A model generated the notes under the pieces. The model was not told where the DNA came from. It searched no databases and saw only the letters and a program-made list of their open reading frames with translations. This document shows positions 17,761-24,456 of a stretch of 64,000 nucleotides of DNA, one piece after another. Source of the stretch: HGM11501 sp045123995 (lineage in GTDB: Bacteria > Bacillota > Clostridia > CAKSNL01 > HGM11501); the NCBI GenBank assembly GCA_045123995.1, contig JBGVKY010000007.1, positions 14,515 to 78,514 of the forward strand, written 5' to 3'. The position numbers were made by a program, and so were the translations under genes. Every line of letters begins with the position of its first letter. The first letter of the stretch is position 1.

Positions 17761-18438
17761 TTATTCTGCGAAAGTTATTTTTTCGCCGTTTTTTACTTTT
17801 TTGAGAATTTCATCAATTTCCTTATCTGTCAGTGCTCCTGCACTTTTCTTAGCACGGACAGAGGGTGAATTTTCAATTCCCGCTTCATTGATACGGCCTT
17901 TTCCTGCACGGATATTTTCCAGGGCCGCTTTAGATGCATGTTCGCTTATGCCTTTTGATATTTCGTCGAAATTTAAAGCCCTGTATAAAGAAGTCATGGG
18001 AATTCCTGCATTAAGTCCTTTTACAAAATCAGGTTTTTCAAATTCCTTTGAAAACTTGAATTCAGGATATATTTCCGAGGTTTTCTTCGCCTCGTCCATC
18101 CACTTTTCATACATTTTTTCAAACGTTTCTCCTTCGTAGTTATTTTTAGAAGGAGCAAGCACCTCCTTCTTTAAATCCTTTAATATAAGAGTTACAAGGC
18201 TTTCTATGTCGCTTATGCCGTAATACTCTATTAAAGGTGCAAGGCTTTTTCTAATTGATACCAGTGCTTCTTCGGTTTCTCTCATTTTTTTGAAGCGCTT
18301 GGCAAATTCTCTGTCGAATTTCTTCTGAAACTCGTCTTTATATTCATTTTGCATGAGGTCTGAAAATTTCTTTCCTTTTTCTTCTCCCACGCCCGGGCTT
18401 TTTACTTCCCTCTCATTTTTTTCTTTCTTATTTTCCAT
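17761..18438 (-). CDS. Capsid scaffold protein
   Basis: 225 residues, highly charged and helical, with KKFSDLMQNEYKDEFQKKFDREFAKRFK near the N-terminus and a basic C-terminal stretch. This composition, and the place immediately before the major capsid gene, are those of phage scaffold proteins (GP20-like group), which guide capsid assembly and then leave or are digested. I see no protease domain in it. The Prp-like protease gene lies immediately upstream in the same operon. Confidence 0.75.
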   Translation of the reverse strand: MENKKEKNEREVKSPGVGEEKGKKFSDLMQNEYKDEFQKKFDREFAKRFKKMRETEEALVSIRKSLAPLIEYYGISDIESLVTLILKDLKKEVLAPSKNNYEGETFEKMYEKWMDEAKKTSEIYPEFKFSKEFEKPDFVKGLNAGIPMTSLYRALNFDEISKGISEHASKAALENIRAGKGRINEAGIENSPSVRAKKSAGALTDKEIDEILKKVKNGEKITFAE

Positions 18439-18458
18439 GAAAAATCCCTCCTAAAAGT

Positions 18459-18746
18459 TTACTCCGCAAATTCTTTTGCTAAAATCAAATCTTCCCTGTA
18501 TTTTTCCCCTATTATTTCTATACCGCATCTGAACATTTTCAGTGCTTCTTTCGCCTTTCCATTAAAGATAATTTCTGAATTACCCTCAAGGACCCGGCAC
18601 TTTTTGAAAATACAGCCCGACTCTTTTAAGTACCCTAAAAGAGCGTAAAACAATCCGGATACCGCATGGCATACCTCACTTTTTTCGGCATGTCCCAAAA
18701 TTTTTATTCGGGTATCCTCATTTTCTTCTACCGAAACCGAAATCAT
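18459..18746 (-). CDS. prp: Prp-like cysteine protease
   Basis: 95 residues from the ATG at 18746, six bases after an AAAGGGGGG ribosome site. It matches the Prp (YsxB) family: two N-terminal strands, then GHA with the catalytic His19 and EVCHAVSG with catalytic Cys26, a helix, and a final ILAKEFAE helix. In Firmicutes, Prp trims ribosomal protein L27. The His-Cys loop is about five residues shorter than I expect in host Prp. It sits just before scaffold and capsid genes, so capsid or scaffold processing is the likely job. Confidence 0.78.
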   Translation of the reverse strand: MISVSVEENEDTRIKILGHAEKSEVCHAVSGLFYALLGYLKESGCIFKKCRVLEGNSEIIFNGKAKEALKMFRCGIEIIGEKYREDLILAKEFAE

Positions 18747-18773
18747 ACGCATCCCCCCTTTCAATAATTTTTC

Positions 18774-19364
18774 CTATTTTTCGATTAACTTTTTCTGATA
18801 TCTTCTTATTATTGCCCTTAAGTAATCTGCCTTGACCTTTGCTTTTCCCGATAAGAAAAGCTCCCAGTTTATCACATTCTTAAAGGTTATAATGCCATCT
18901 TTATACATGGTGTTCACAAGTTCATCTTCCGATACCTTAAGGATTTCATCAAAGGGGAATTTATCTCCGGGACACTCTGTTACCGAAAAGTCCGAATGTT
19001 TATAAATTCTAAAATCCTTGCCGTAGATTTCTTCTAAGTAAGCTAAAAGCTTTCTTCCTGCTTCCAGCTGTTCCTTCCCCATGGACTCTTTTGTAAAGTC
19101 TCCCTCAAAGCAAATTCCTATACTTTCCGTGTTCTTTCCCTGGCAGTGGGCACCCATGGTTTCTATGGGCCTTCCACGATATATGGAGCCGTCGCACCTC
19201 ACATAGAAGTGATAGCCAATTCCTGCCCAGCCTTTTTTTATGTGGTCTTTATGTATGCTTAAAATATCACCGAAGCCTGCCCTGTGGTGCAAAATTATTT
19301 TTTCAGTCTTGCTTCTTGCCTGAAGTCCGCCTTCAAATACAAGCTCTGTTTCAATTATGTTCAT
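18774..19364 (-). CDS. Endolysin: N-acetylmuramoyl-L-alanine amidase (Amidase_2/PGRP)
   Basis: 196 residues. The zinc amidase core shows IILHHRAGFGD (first His), GIGYHFYVRCDGSIYRGR, ESIGICFEGDF and YKHSDFSVTECPGD (zinc His and Cys). A helical C-terminal tail follows. No signal peptide, as expected for a phage lysin that needs a holin. It overlaps the holin gene by 14 bases, so the two form a lysis cassette. It cuts the MurNAc-L-Ala bond of peptidoglycan. Confidence 0.9.
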   Translation of the reverse strand: MNIIETELVFEGGLQARSKTEKIILHHRAGFGDILSIHKDHIKKGWAGIGYHFYVRCDGSIYRGRPIETMGAHCQGKNTESIGICFEGDFTKESMGKEQLEAGRKLLAYLEEIYGKDFRIYKHSDFSVTECPGDKFPFDEILKVSEDELVNTMYKDGIITFKNVINWELFLSGKAKVKADYLRAIIRRYQKKLIEK

Positions 19365-19806
19365 TTAATACCCCCTCTACTTTACTTTTGCTTACTTCAA
19401 GTCCTTTAATTAAAAATGAGGGAACTTCAACCTCCATCAATATAAGATTTTCCAGAATCGAGCGTATTTCATTTATAATAAATGTTGCCAGGGTAAACCA
19501 GCCGAAAAGAGCAGTAAAGCTTAAATCGGCTCCTATGTGATGCCCCATTTCCTTTAAGGAAACAGCTATGAAAAACGCCACGGCTATGCAAATCCAGTAA
19601 CCTAATTTTTTAACTATTCCCCTGGCTCCTTTTAAGGAATTTTCAGCTCCGAAATACTTGGCTTTTAATATTCCCGTTATGTAATCCAAGATATTCAATA
19701 TCAAAAAGCATAAAAATAGGTACCAGTATTCTCCCAATATTCCCGAAAGCAAGGTGACTAAACTTCCCCACAAAAAGTTCATTTTGTTAAATAATTTCTC
19801 CATCAT
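19351..19806 (-). CDS. Phage holin (TcdE/UtxA-like family)
   Basis: 151 residues with three or four hydrophobic segments (roughly 10-28, 30-48, 70-88, 95-115) separated by the LDYITGILKAKYFG motif that defines this holin family, plus NSLKGARGIVKKLGYW. Holins open the membrane to let endolysin out; the TcdE branch also exports clostridial toxins. It overlaps the protease gene upstream by 4 bases and the amidase gene downstream by 14. Confidence 0.9.
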   Translation of the reverse strand: MMEKLFNKMNFLWGSLVTLLSGILGEYWYLFLCFLILNILDYITGILKAKYFGAENSLKGARGIVKKLGYWICIAVAFFIAVSLKEMGHHIGADLSFTALFGWFTLATFIINEIRSILENLILMEVEVPSFLIKGLEVSKSKVEGVLNEHN

Positions 19807-20684
19807 TTCTTCCTTATTTCCTCCTCTAATTCAAATATTTTTTCGTCGTATTTCTTAACCAGTGTGTCTACAATTTTTGCCATTTCACCACGTTTTAATG
19901 CTCCCTCGGGCTCAAAGGAGTTTTCGCTTCTTCCGTCGAAAATTCCCGAAAAATATCCATTTCTTATGTATTTTTCTGCCCAGTGGCCTGAAACGTCATT
20001 AAAGGGCAGGTCGAACTTGTCCATAAATATCAGATACACCTCAGAAAGGTATTTAAAGTCCACCTCATGAAGACCATTATCTCCGAATTCTTCGCCCCAG
20101 GAATTCTGGCAAAGGGCTAAATTGTCCTTTGTCCAGCCTATAATGATTTCTGCATGACGGCCTAAACTTCCGTAGTCCCATATCATCATAAGGGGCAGAT
20201 TAAATTCATAAAGAGTTCTTTTTATGTTGGTAGCAAAATCCTCATTCTTTTTGACCTTAAAATAATTACCCACCTTAAAGCCCATGGATTTAGGATATTT
20301 TTCCTTATATTCCTTTGCCTTTTCGATTGCTTCGGGCACCTCAAAATTTCCCGGTGCAATCCTTCTTGTGGTTGTTCCTTCCTCTCTTCCCAGTTTTATT
20401 GTGGTTTCAGGGAACATTCCCTCTCCCGTGTGCTTTCTCCAGAGTCCGTAAACCATCAGCACCGAAAGGTCTGTATCATCCTTTTTATTTTTAATTAAGT
20501 TTGCCTGCATACATTCGCAGATGGCATGAGCCACGCATGAGCTCACTGTTTTCTGGTCAAGTACCTTTGGCCTGTTTTTTATTATATATTCTTCGGGGAG
20601 CTCCTCCTTTTTTACCGTGATAATTTTTTCAATATCGTAAACTCCCGTACTTCCTACACTTTTCAATACTCCTGTTTTATGCAT
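19803..20684 (-). CDS. Papain-like (C1) cysteine protease with a C-terminal SLH domain
   Basis: 293 residues. The N-terminal 220 show the papain triad: oxyanion Gln44 and Cys50 in VLDQKTVSSCVAHA, His177 in GRHAEIIIGW, and Asn194 in CQNSWGEEFG. Residues about 228-276 are one S-layer homology domain (FNDVSGHWAEKYIRNGYFSGI, then GALKRGEMAKIVDTLV), which usually binds secondary cell-wall polymer. A short coiled tail ends it. No signal peptide is visible, so it would leave with the virion or through lysis. It overlaps its neighbours on both sides (8 and 4 bases), so it belongs to the phage operon. Confidence 0.82.
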   Translation of the reverse strand: MHKTGVLKSVGSTGVYDIEKIITVKKEELPEEYIIKNRPKVLDQKTVSSCVAHAICECMQANLIKNKKDDTDLSVLMVYGLWRKHTGEGMFPETTIKLGREEGTTTRRIAPGNFEVPEAIEKAKEYKEKYPKSMGFKVGNYFKVKKNEDFATNIKRTLYEFNLPLMMIWDYGSLGRHAEIIIGWTKDNLALCQNSWGEEFGDNGLHEVDFKYLSEVYLIFMDKFDLPFNDVSGHWAEKYIRNGYFSGIFDGRSENSFEPEGALKRGEMAKIVDTLVKKYDEKIFELEEEIRKK

Positions 20685-22509
20685 AATATCTCTCCCTTCC
20701 TATTCCGTAAATAGTATATTTTCCTGTTCCTTCAAATCTTAATCTGTATGTACTGCACCGTCTTATAACTACAGGGATTTTAAATACGTTCCTCTTTTCT
20801 TTTCCTTCTTTTTCCCAGAGAGGAATAAAATCTTCCCCGTCATAGCTTATAAGAAGTTTAAGACGTGCCCCTTCTTCTATTTTGCAGCTTACAGAAATTC
20901 CCGAAACTCCCTTTTCCTCTAAAGATGCATCGTAAATGGGGGCATATTCAACAAAGCTTTCTATCTCTTCGTCATCAATTTCCCCGTTTACAAGATAAAT
21001 GCCTTTTTCGTCCATGAAATAAAAGTTCTTACCTAGTCTTGCAAAATCAATTATTTCACCTGACGATTCTTTTACCCATGCCCTGATTTTTGTGTCATAT
21101 TTATAAATAACATTTTCACCCGAGGAAAGCTTTGTGGCCAAATAGTACTTATCTTCAACTGTTCCTCCAACTCCACTTCTGAGCTTTTCCCCAAGGGCTG
21201 CCCCCACTAAGTAAGGGTAAGAGCCGGAATATCCCATAACTCCCTGAGAAGAAAGATAATATAAAACTCCGTTTACTATAGCTAGACTCTTTTCAGCCCC
21301 TTTCATAACTCCTGCTATATCCTTTGTTTCATAAGTAGAGTACTGTGATGTATAGTTTCCTCCAATCCTTATAAGCGAATCCTCCTTGAAAAATGTCGGA
21401 TATCCGTTGTACTCTATGCCTCCGGTAAATTTTCCGTTTGAAAGTACCGATACCGCCCAGGCACTTCCCGAAAGAGTGCTGTAATTATTGTAGTTAAAGG
21501 GGTCTCCCAGAGCCGATGCATGAATTTCGTCTCCGTCAATTCCCCAGAGTCGGTTGTTGGAACAAAAGGCAAATTCAAAATTCGGTACTACTCTTTCAAT
21601 GGTTATCGATAGCACTTTTGATATTTTAAATTTCGTATCAAATGTCAAAGTTGCATATTCTTTCGAGTCGCTTGTAGTTGTTCCTTTTTTTACAAGTTCT
21701 GTATAATATATTTTATTTTTCCCCCCCTCCACGGTTGCGCCCACTAAAAGTGTAACTTTGAAATAGTCCCCTATTCTCATCCAGTTTATATCTCTGGCTT
21801 TCGATTCTCTTATCTGTACCAACTGATGAAGTTCATTATCCAGACTCTCATAGAACTTTATGTAATTTAATTCTTCTTTATCTTCAACGTAAAGCTTACC
21901 TCCCATTTCCCCGAAAGTATCCAAAAGATATATCCATCTGTCTTGCTCCGCATAATCTTCAACATCACTTTTACTTCTTTTTACCGCTTTCCATGTTCCC
22001 TGAGAATTAAATTGTACTACCGCATAGGGAGCCTTTGTCCCCACAGTATATATATCACCATCCTTCAAGGTTGGGTCGTTTAATGTCGCCTCCTGGAGCG
22101 CGGTTAAGGTTTCATAGGTCCCCAGGCTTTCCCTTTCCCACAAGGAAAAATATTTTCTGTCCGGGAAAACGCATATATATTTATTTACAACAGCAAAGGT
22201 CTTTTCTGACTTTTCAACTTCAAAGAATTTTTCATCGTCATAGTAAAAATATGCCCTCCCGTCTTCCTCATCCACCGCACAATAATATAACTTATCGTCT
22301 CTTCCCATACCGTAAGGTTTTTCCCTAAAAGATTTTATCAAGTCCCTTTTGTTTCTTACGGATAACGAAGGATAGTCGTCGGTTGTAATATTCATGCAAT
22401 CGTAAATTTCACCGTCTTTTGCTCCTTCGGTGTGGTTTATTCCGGCAAAAAGAAATTTATTTGCCGTTTTTTTTGATTTAGTGTATTTTGCCTTTGGCAG
22501 TTTTAACAT
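20677..22509 (-). CDS. Large phage virion protein, beta-rich (tail or DNA-stabilisation type)
   Basis: 610 residues, mostly predicted beta strands with recurring aromatic-rich blades, as in beta-propeller proteins. The N-terminus (KFLFAGINHTEGAKDGEIYDCMNITTDDYPSLSVRNKRD) is a pattern I know from phage loci of Firmicutes, with no assigned name. Packaged-DNA stabilisation or tail proteins of podoviruses are the closest idea in length and fold type; this is inference. It is the only candidate tail component in the island. It follows the 49-residue gene by 26 bases. Confidence 0.55.
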   Translation of the reverse strand: MLKLPKAKYTKSKKTANKFLFAGINHTEGAKDGEIYDCMNITTDDYPSLSVRNKRDLIKSFREKPYGMGRDDKLYYCAVDEEDGRAYFYYDDEKFFEVEKSEKTFAVVNKYICVFPDRKYFSLWERESLGTYETLTALQEATLNDPTLKDGDIYTVGTKAPYAVVQFNSQGTWKAVKRSKSDVEDYAEQDRWIYLLDTFGEMGGKLYVEDKEELNYIKFYESLDNELHQLVQIRESKARDINWMRIGDYFKVTLLVGATVEGGKNKIYYTELVKKGTTTSDSKEYATLTFDTKFKISKVLSITIERVVPNFEFAFCSNNRLWGIDGDEIHASALGDPFNYNNYSTLSGSAWAVSVLSNGKFTGGIEYNGYPTFFKEDSLIRIGGNYTSQYSTYETKDIAGVMKGAEKSLAIVNGVLYYLSSQGVMGYSGSYPYLVGAALGEKLRSGVGGTVEDKYYLATKLSSGENVIYKYDTKIRAWVKESSGEIIDFARLGKNFYFMDEKGIYLVNGEIDDEEIESFVEYAPIYDASLEEKGVSGISVSCKIEEGARLKLLISYDGEDFIPLWEKEGKEKRNVFKIPVVIRRCSTYRLRFEGTGKYTIYGIGRERYYA

Positions 22510-22535
22510 ATTTTTTCTCCTTCCTCAATTTAATT

Positions 22536-22685
22536 TTATCCTGCCGGATTTTCGATTTTTCTTTCGTAAAGACTTTCTTCTTCATCTTTCGTAAGCTCCT
22601 GACTTAAAACAAAGCACCAGTTATATAAAATTTTTAATTTTTCATCCGGGCTCATGTTCTCTTCTACTCTGGGAAGCTTTTGCAT
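22536..22685 (-). CDS. Small phage operon leader protein, 49 residues
   Basis: An ATG at 22685 with a very strong AAAGGAGGAATTTGT ribosome site opens a 49-codon frame: basic-acidic, helical, with MSPDEKLKILYNWCFVLSQEL in the middle (split here by KLP start and KIENPAG end). It is the first gene after the operon promoter at 22805-22833. The function is not known to me. Its helical character and first place suggest a small structural or regulatory protein. Confidence 0.6.
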   Translation of the reverse strand: MQKLPRVEENMSPDEKLKILYNWCFVLSQELTKDEEESLYERKIENPAG

Positions 22686-22699
22686 ACAAATTCCTCCTT

Positions 22700-22804
22700 T
22701 AACTCATTAGGTTACAAACGGGCGAAAAAAATTACCCCACCGCCCAATACAGGCTGCAGGAACCTATATTGGCAGAGAGAACTCAATTCTTACGCTGTAT
22801 AATA
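22700..22804 (-). promoter_or_regulatory. Structured 5' leader of the phage operon
   Basis: Between the promoter and the first gene the minus-strand RNA can form CCAATA-T-AGG...CCT-G-TATTGG (about 22742-22772) and, using bases next to it, a GGGCG...CGCCC stem (about 22721-22745). The two share their edge, so they may compete. No T run follows the first, so it is not a plain terminator. I could not match it to a known RNA family. Confidence 0.45.
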
Positions 22805-22833
22805 AGTATACCACACTTTTTTACACCTGTCAA
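22805..22833 (-). promoter_or_regulatory. Promoter of the phage operon
   Basis: On the minus strand: TTGACA (22828-22833), 17-base spacer, TATACT (22805-22810). Strong, so the late genes must be held off by a repressor, presumably the divergent CI-like protein. Confidence 0.85.
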
Positions 22834-22882
22834 GTCATTTTTTAAAAAAATTTCTTTTTAGGTCATTTTGTACAAAAAACTC

Positions 22883-22911
22883 TTGACTTTATTGACTCAT
22901 TATGTTAATAT
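22883..22911 (+). promoter_or_regulatory. Promoter of the CI-like repressor gene
   Basis: TTGACT (22883-22888), 17-base spacer, TAATAT (22906-22911), about 18 bases before the start codon. The spacer contains TGACTCATTATGTTA, a candidate operator. Confidence 0.78.
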
Positions 22912-22929
22912 ATATACGAGGTGATACTT

Positions 22930-23565
22930 ATGACTATGGGTCAGAGAATTTATTCTTTACGTAAACAAAGAAAAATGACACAGGAAGATGTAGCAAAAAG
23001 ATTGGGCGTTGCAGTTCAGACAGTTTTTAAATATGAAAAAGGAATTGTAACCAATATCCCCTTGGACAAGCTTGAGGTTTTGGCAAGGATTCTTGACACC
23101 ACCACTACCTACCTTACCGGCTGGGGCGGTGAAGATGAGGACTCAGGCAGAGAAACAATAAAAAATCTCATCACGGCAGACCTTGTGAAAATCCCCCTGC
23201 TTGGAGAGATTGCCGCTGGCGAGCCCATTTTAGCTCAGGAAGAGCATGAATCATTTGTAGAAGCAGGAAGCGACCTTCATGCCGACTTCTGTCTTAAGGT
23301 TCACGGTGACTCAATGATAAATGCCCGTATCTACGACGGTGATGTGGTTTTCATTCACAAACAGCCTATGGTTGAAAACGGTGAAATTGCCGCTGTTATC
23401 ATAGATAACGAAGCCACATTAAAGAGAGTTTATTACTATCCCGAGAAAAATAAGCTTATGCTGACTCCCGAAAACCCTGCTTATGAGCCCTTTGTTTTCA
23501 TGAATGAGGAGCTTTCTAACGTAAGAATTTTAGGAAAGGCAATCGCATTCCAGAGTAAGTTATAA
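22930..23565 (+). CDS. CI-type phage repressor: XRE helix-turn-helix plus S24 peptidase
   Basis: 211 residues from the ATG at 22930 (GAGGTGA six bases upstream; an in-frame GTG is closer to the promoter). Residues 5-60 form an XRE helix-turn-helix (MTQEDVAKRLGVAVQTVFKYEKG). The C-terminal half is a LexA/CI-type S24 domain with cleavage site Ala96-Gly97 (EIAAGEP), nucleophile Ser128 (HGDSM) and Lys165 (ATLKRV). RecA-stimulated self-cleavage after DNA damage would relieve repression. It is divergent from the phage operon, the classic control layout. It is not LexA itself, whose N-terminal domain differs. Confidence 0.87.
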   Translation: MTMGQRIYSLRKQRKMTQEDVAKRLGVAVQTVFKYEKGIVTNIPLDKLEVLARILDTTTTYLTGWGGEDEDSGRETIKNLITADLVKIPLLGEIAAGEPILAQEEHESFVEAGSDLHADFCLKVHGDSMINARIYDGDVVFIHKQPMVENGEIAAVIIDNEATLKRVYYYPEKNKLMLTPENPAYEPFVFMNEELSNVRILGKAIAFQSKL

Positions 23566-23607
23566 AAAAATAAGGTTGAAAACGAAAGTTTTCAACCTTA
23601 TTTTTTT
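23565..23607. terminator. Bidirectional terminator between the repressor and mrp genes
   Basis: TAAGGTTGAAAAC pairs perfectly with GTTTTCAACCTTA around a GAAA tetraloop, with A and T runs outside. The convergent genes end at its two feet. It marks the right limit of the phage island. Confidence 0.93.
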
Positions 23608-24439
23608 ATTTCTCGTAAATATCGTTTAAAATTTTTTCGGCATCCTTTAACCAGTCTCCCTCGAAAAGCTCAATCATACCTGCATCGCAGGCTGCTGCAA
23701 GACGGGGATCAAAGGGAATTTTACCAAGTACGGGAATTCCCTTTTCCTTGGCAATATCTTCTATATGGCTTTCGCCGAAAACTTTAATTACTTTTCCGCA
23801 GTCAGGACAGGTAACATAGCTCATGTTCTCAACCAGACCAAGAACTGGAATATTCATGAGATTTGCCATGTTAAGAGCCTTTTCCACTATCATTCCTACC
23901 AGTTCCTGAGGTGATGCCACCACGATAATTCCGTCAACGGGAATGGACTGAAATACAGTCAAGGGAACATCGCCTGTTCCGGGAGGCATGTCTATAAACA
24001 TAAAGTCAACCTCGCCCCAGATTACATCTGTCCAGAACTGTTTTACCGCTCCTGCAATAACGGGGCCTCTCCATACAACGGGGTCTGTTTCATTTTCCAT
24101 CAAAAGATTAAGAGACATTAAACGAAGCCCTGTTTTTGTATTTACAGGATAAATTCCGTTTTCAGCACCTAACGCCTTTTCTTTTGCTCCAAACATTTTT
24201 GGAACAGAAGGGCCTGTGATATCCGCATCAAGTACCGCAGTTTTAAATCCGTTTCTCTGACTTATAACAGACATAAGACCGGTCACTAAGGATTTTCCTA
24301 CGCCGCCTTTGCCGCTCACTATACCTATTACCTTTTTAATATCAGACATTTCATGGGGCTTTTCCAAAAAGCTCTCTTTTGTTCTTTCGCTGCAGTTGCC
24401 TTCACCGCAGGTTTCACAGTTGTGTGTGCATTCACTCAT
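23606..24439 (-). CDS. Mrp/NBP35-type iron-sulfur carrier ATPase
   Basis: 277 residues. The N-terminus is cysteine-rich (CTHNCETCGEGNC), a ferredoxin-like NBP35 feature that binds an Fe-S cluster. The ATPase core has the deviant Walker A GIVSGKGGVGKS, DADITGPSVPK, and the Mrp signature MPPGTGDVPL. A C-terminal CPDCGK pair forms the bridging Fe-S site of the dimer. These proteins deliver Fe-S clusters to apoproteins. I chose the ATG at 24439 because GAAAGGA lies upstream at proper spacing; the ATG at 24457 has none. It follows the permease gene directly. Confidence 0.92.
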   Translation of the reverse strand: MSECTHNCETCGEGNCSERTKESFLEKPHEMSDIKKVIGIVSGKGGVGKSLVTGLMSVISQRNGFKTAVLDADITGPSVPKMFGAKEKALGAENGIYPVNTKTGLRLMSLNLLMENETDPVVWRGPVIAGAVKQFWTDVIWGEVDFMFIDMPPGTGDVPLTVFQSIPVDGIIVVASPQELVGMIVEKALNMANLMNIPVLGLVENMSYVTCPDCGKVIKVFGESHIEDIAKEKGIPVLGKIPFDPRLAAACDAGMIELFEGDWLKDAEKILNDIYEK

Positions 24440-24456
24440 TTTATTCAATCCTTTCA

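Larger units (their letters stand above)
22700..22907. repeat. Candidate repressor operators in the divergent region
   Basis: TAACTCATTAGGTTA (22700-22714, imperfectly palindromic TAAC/GTTA) and TGACTCATTATGTTA (22893-22907) differ at two of 15 positions. The first overlaps the ribosome site of the first operon gene, the second lies in the repressor promoter. GTCATTTT-NN-AAAA also occurs twice 28 bases apart (22834 and 22862); the second copy contains the perfect palindrome TTTTGTACAAAA. Any of these could be the binding site. Confidence 0.4.

Noticed and set aside
22930..23565. Calling the S24 repressor LexA
   Set aside because: The DNA-binding domain is an XRE-type helix-turn-helix (MTQEDVAKRLGVAV), not the winged helix of LexA; the divergent phage operon supports a CI-type role.
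12376..23607. Terminator hairpins at the island ends as att sites
   Set aside because: The two hairpins have unrelated sequences; no direct repeat between the ends was found.
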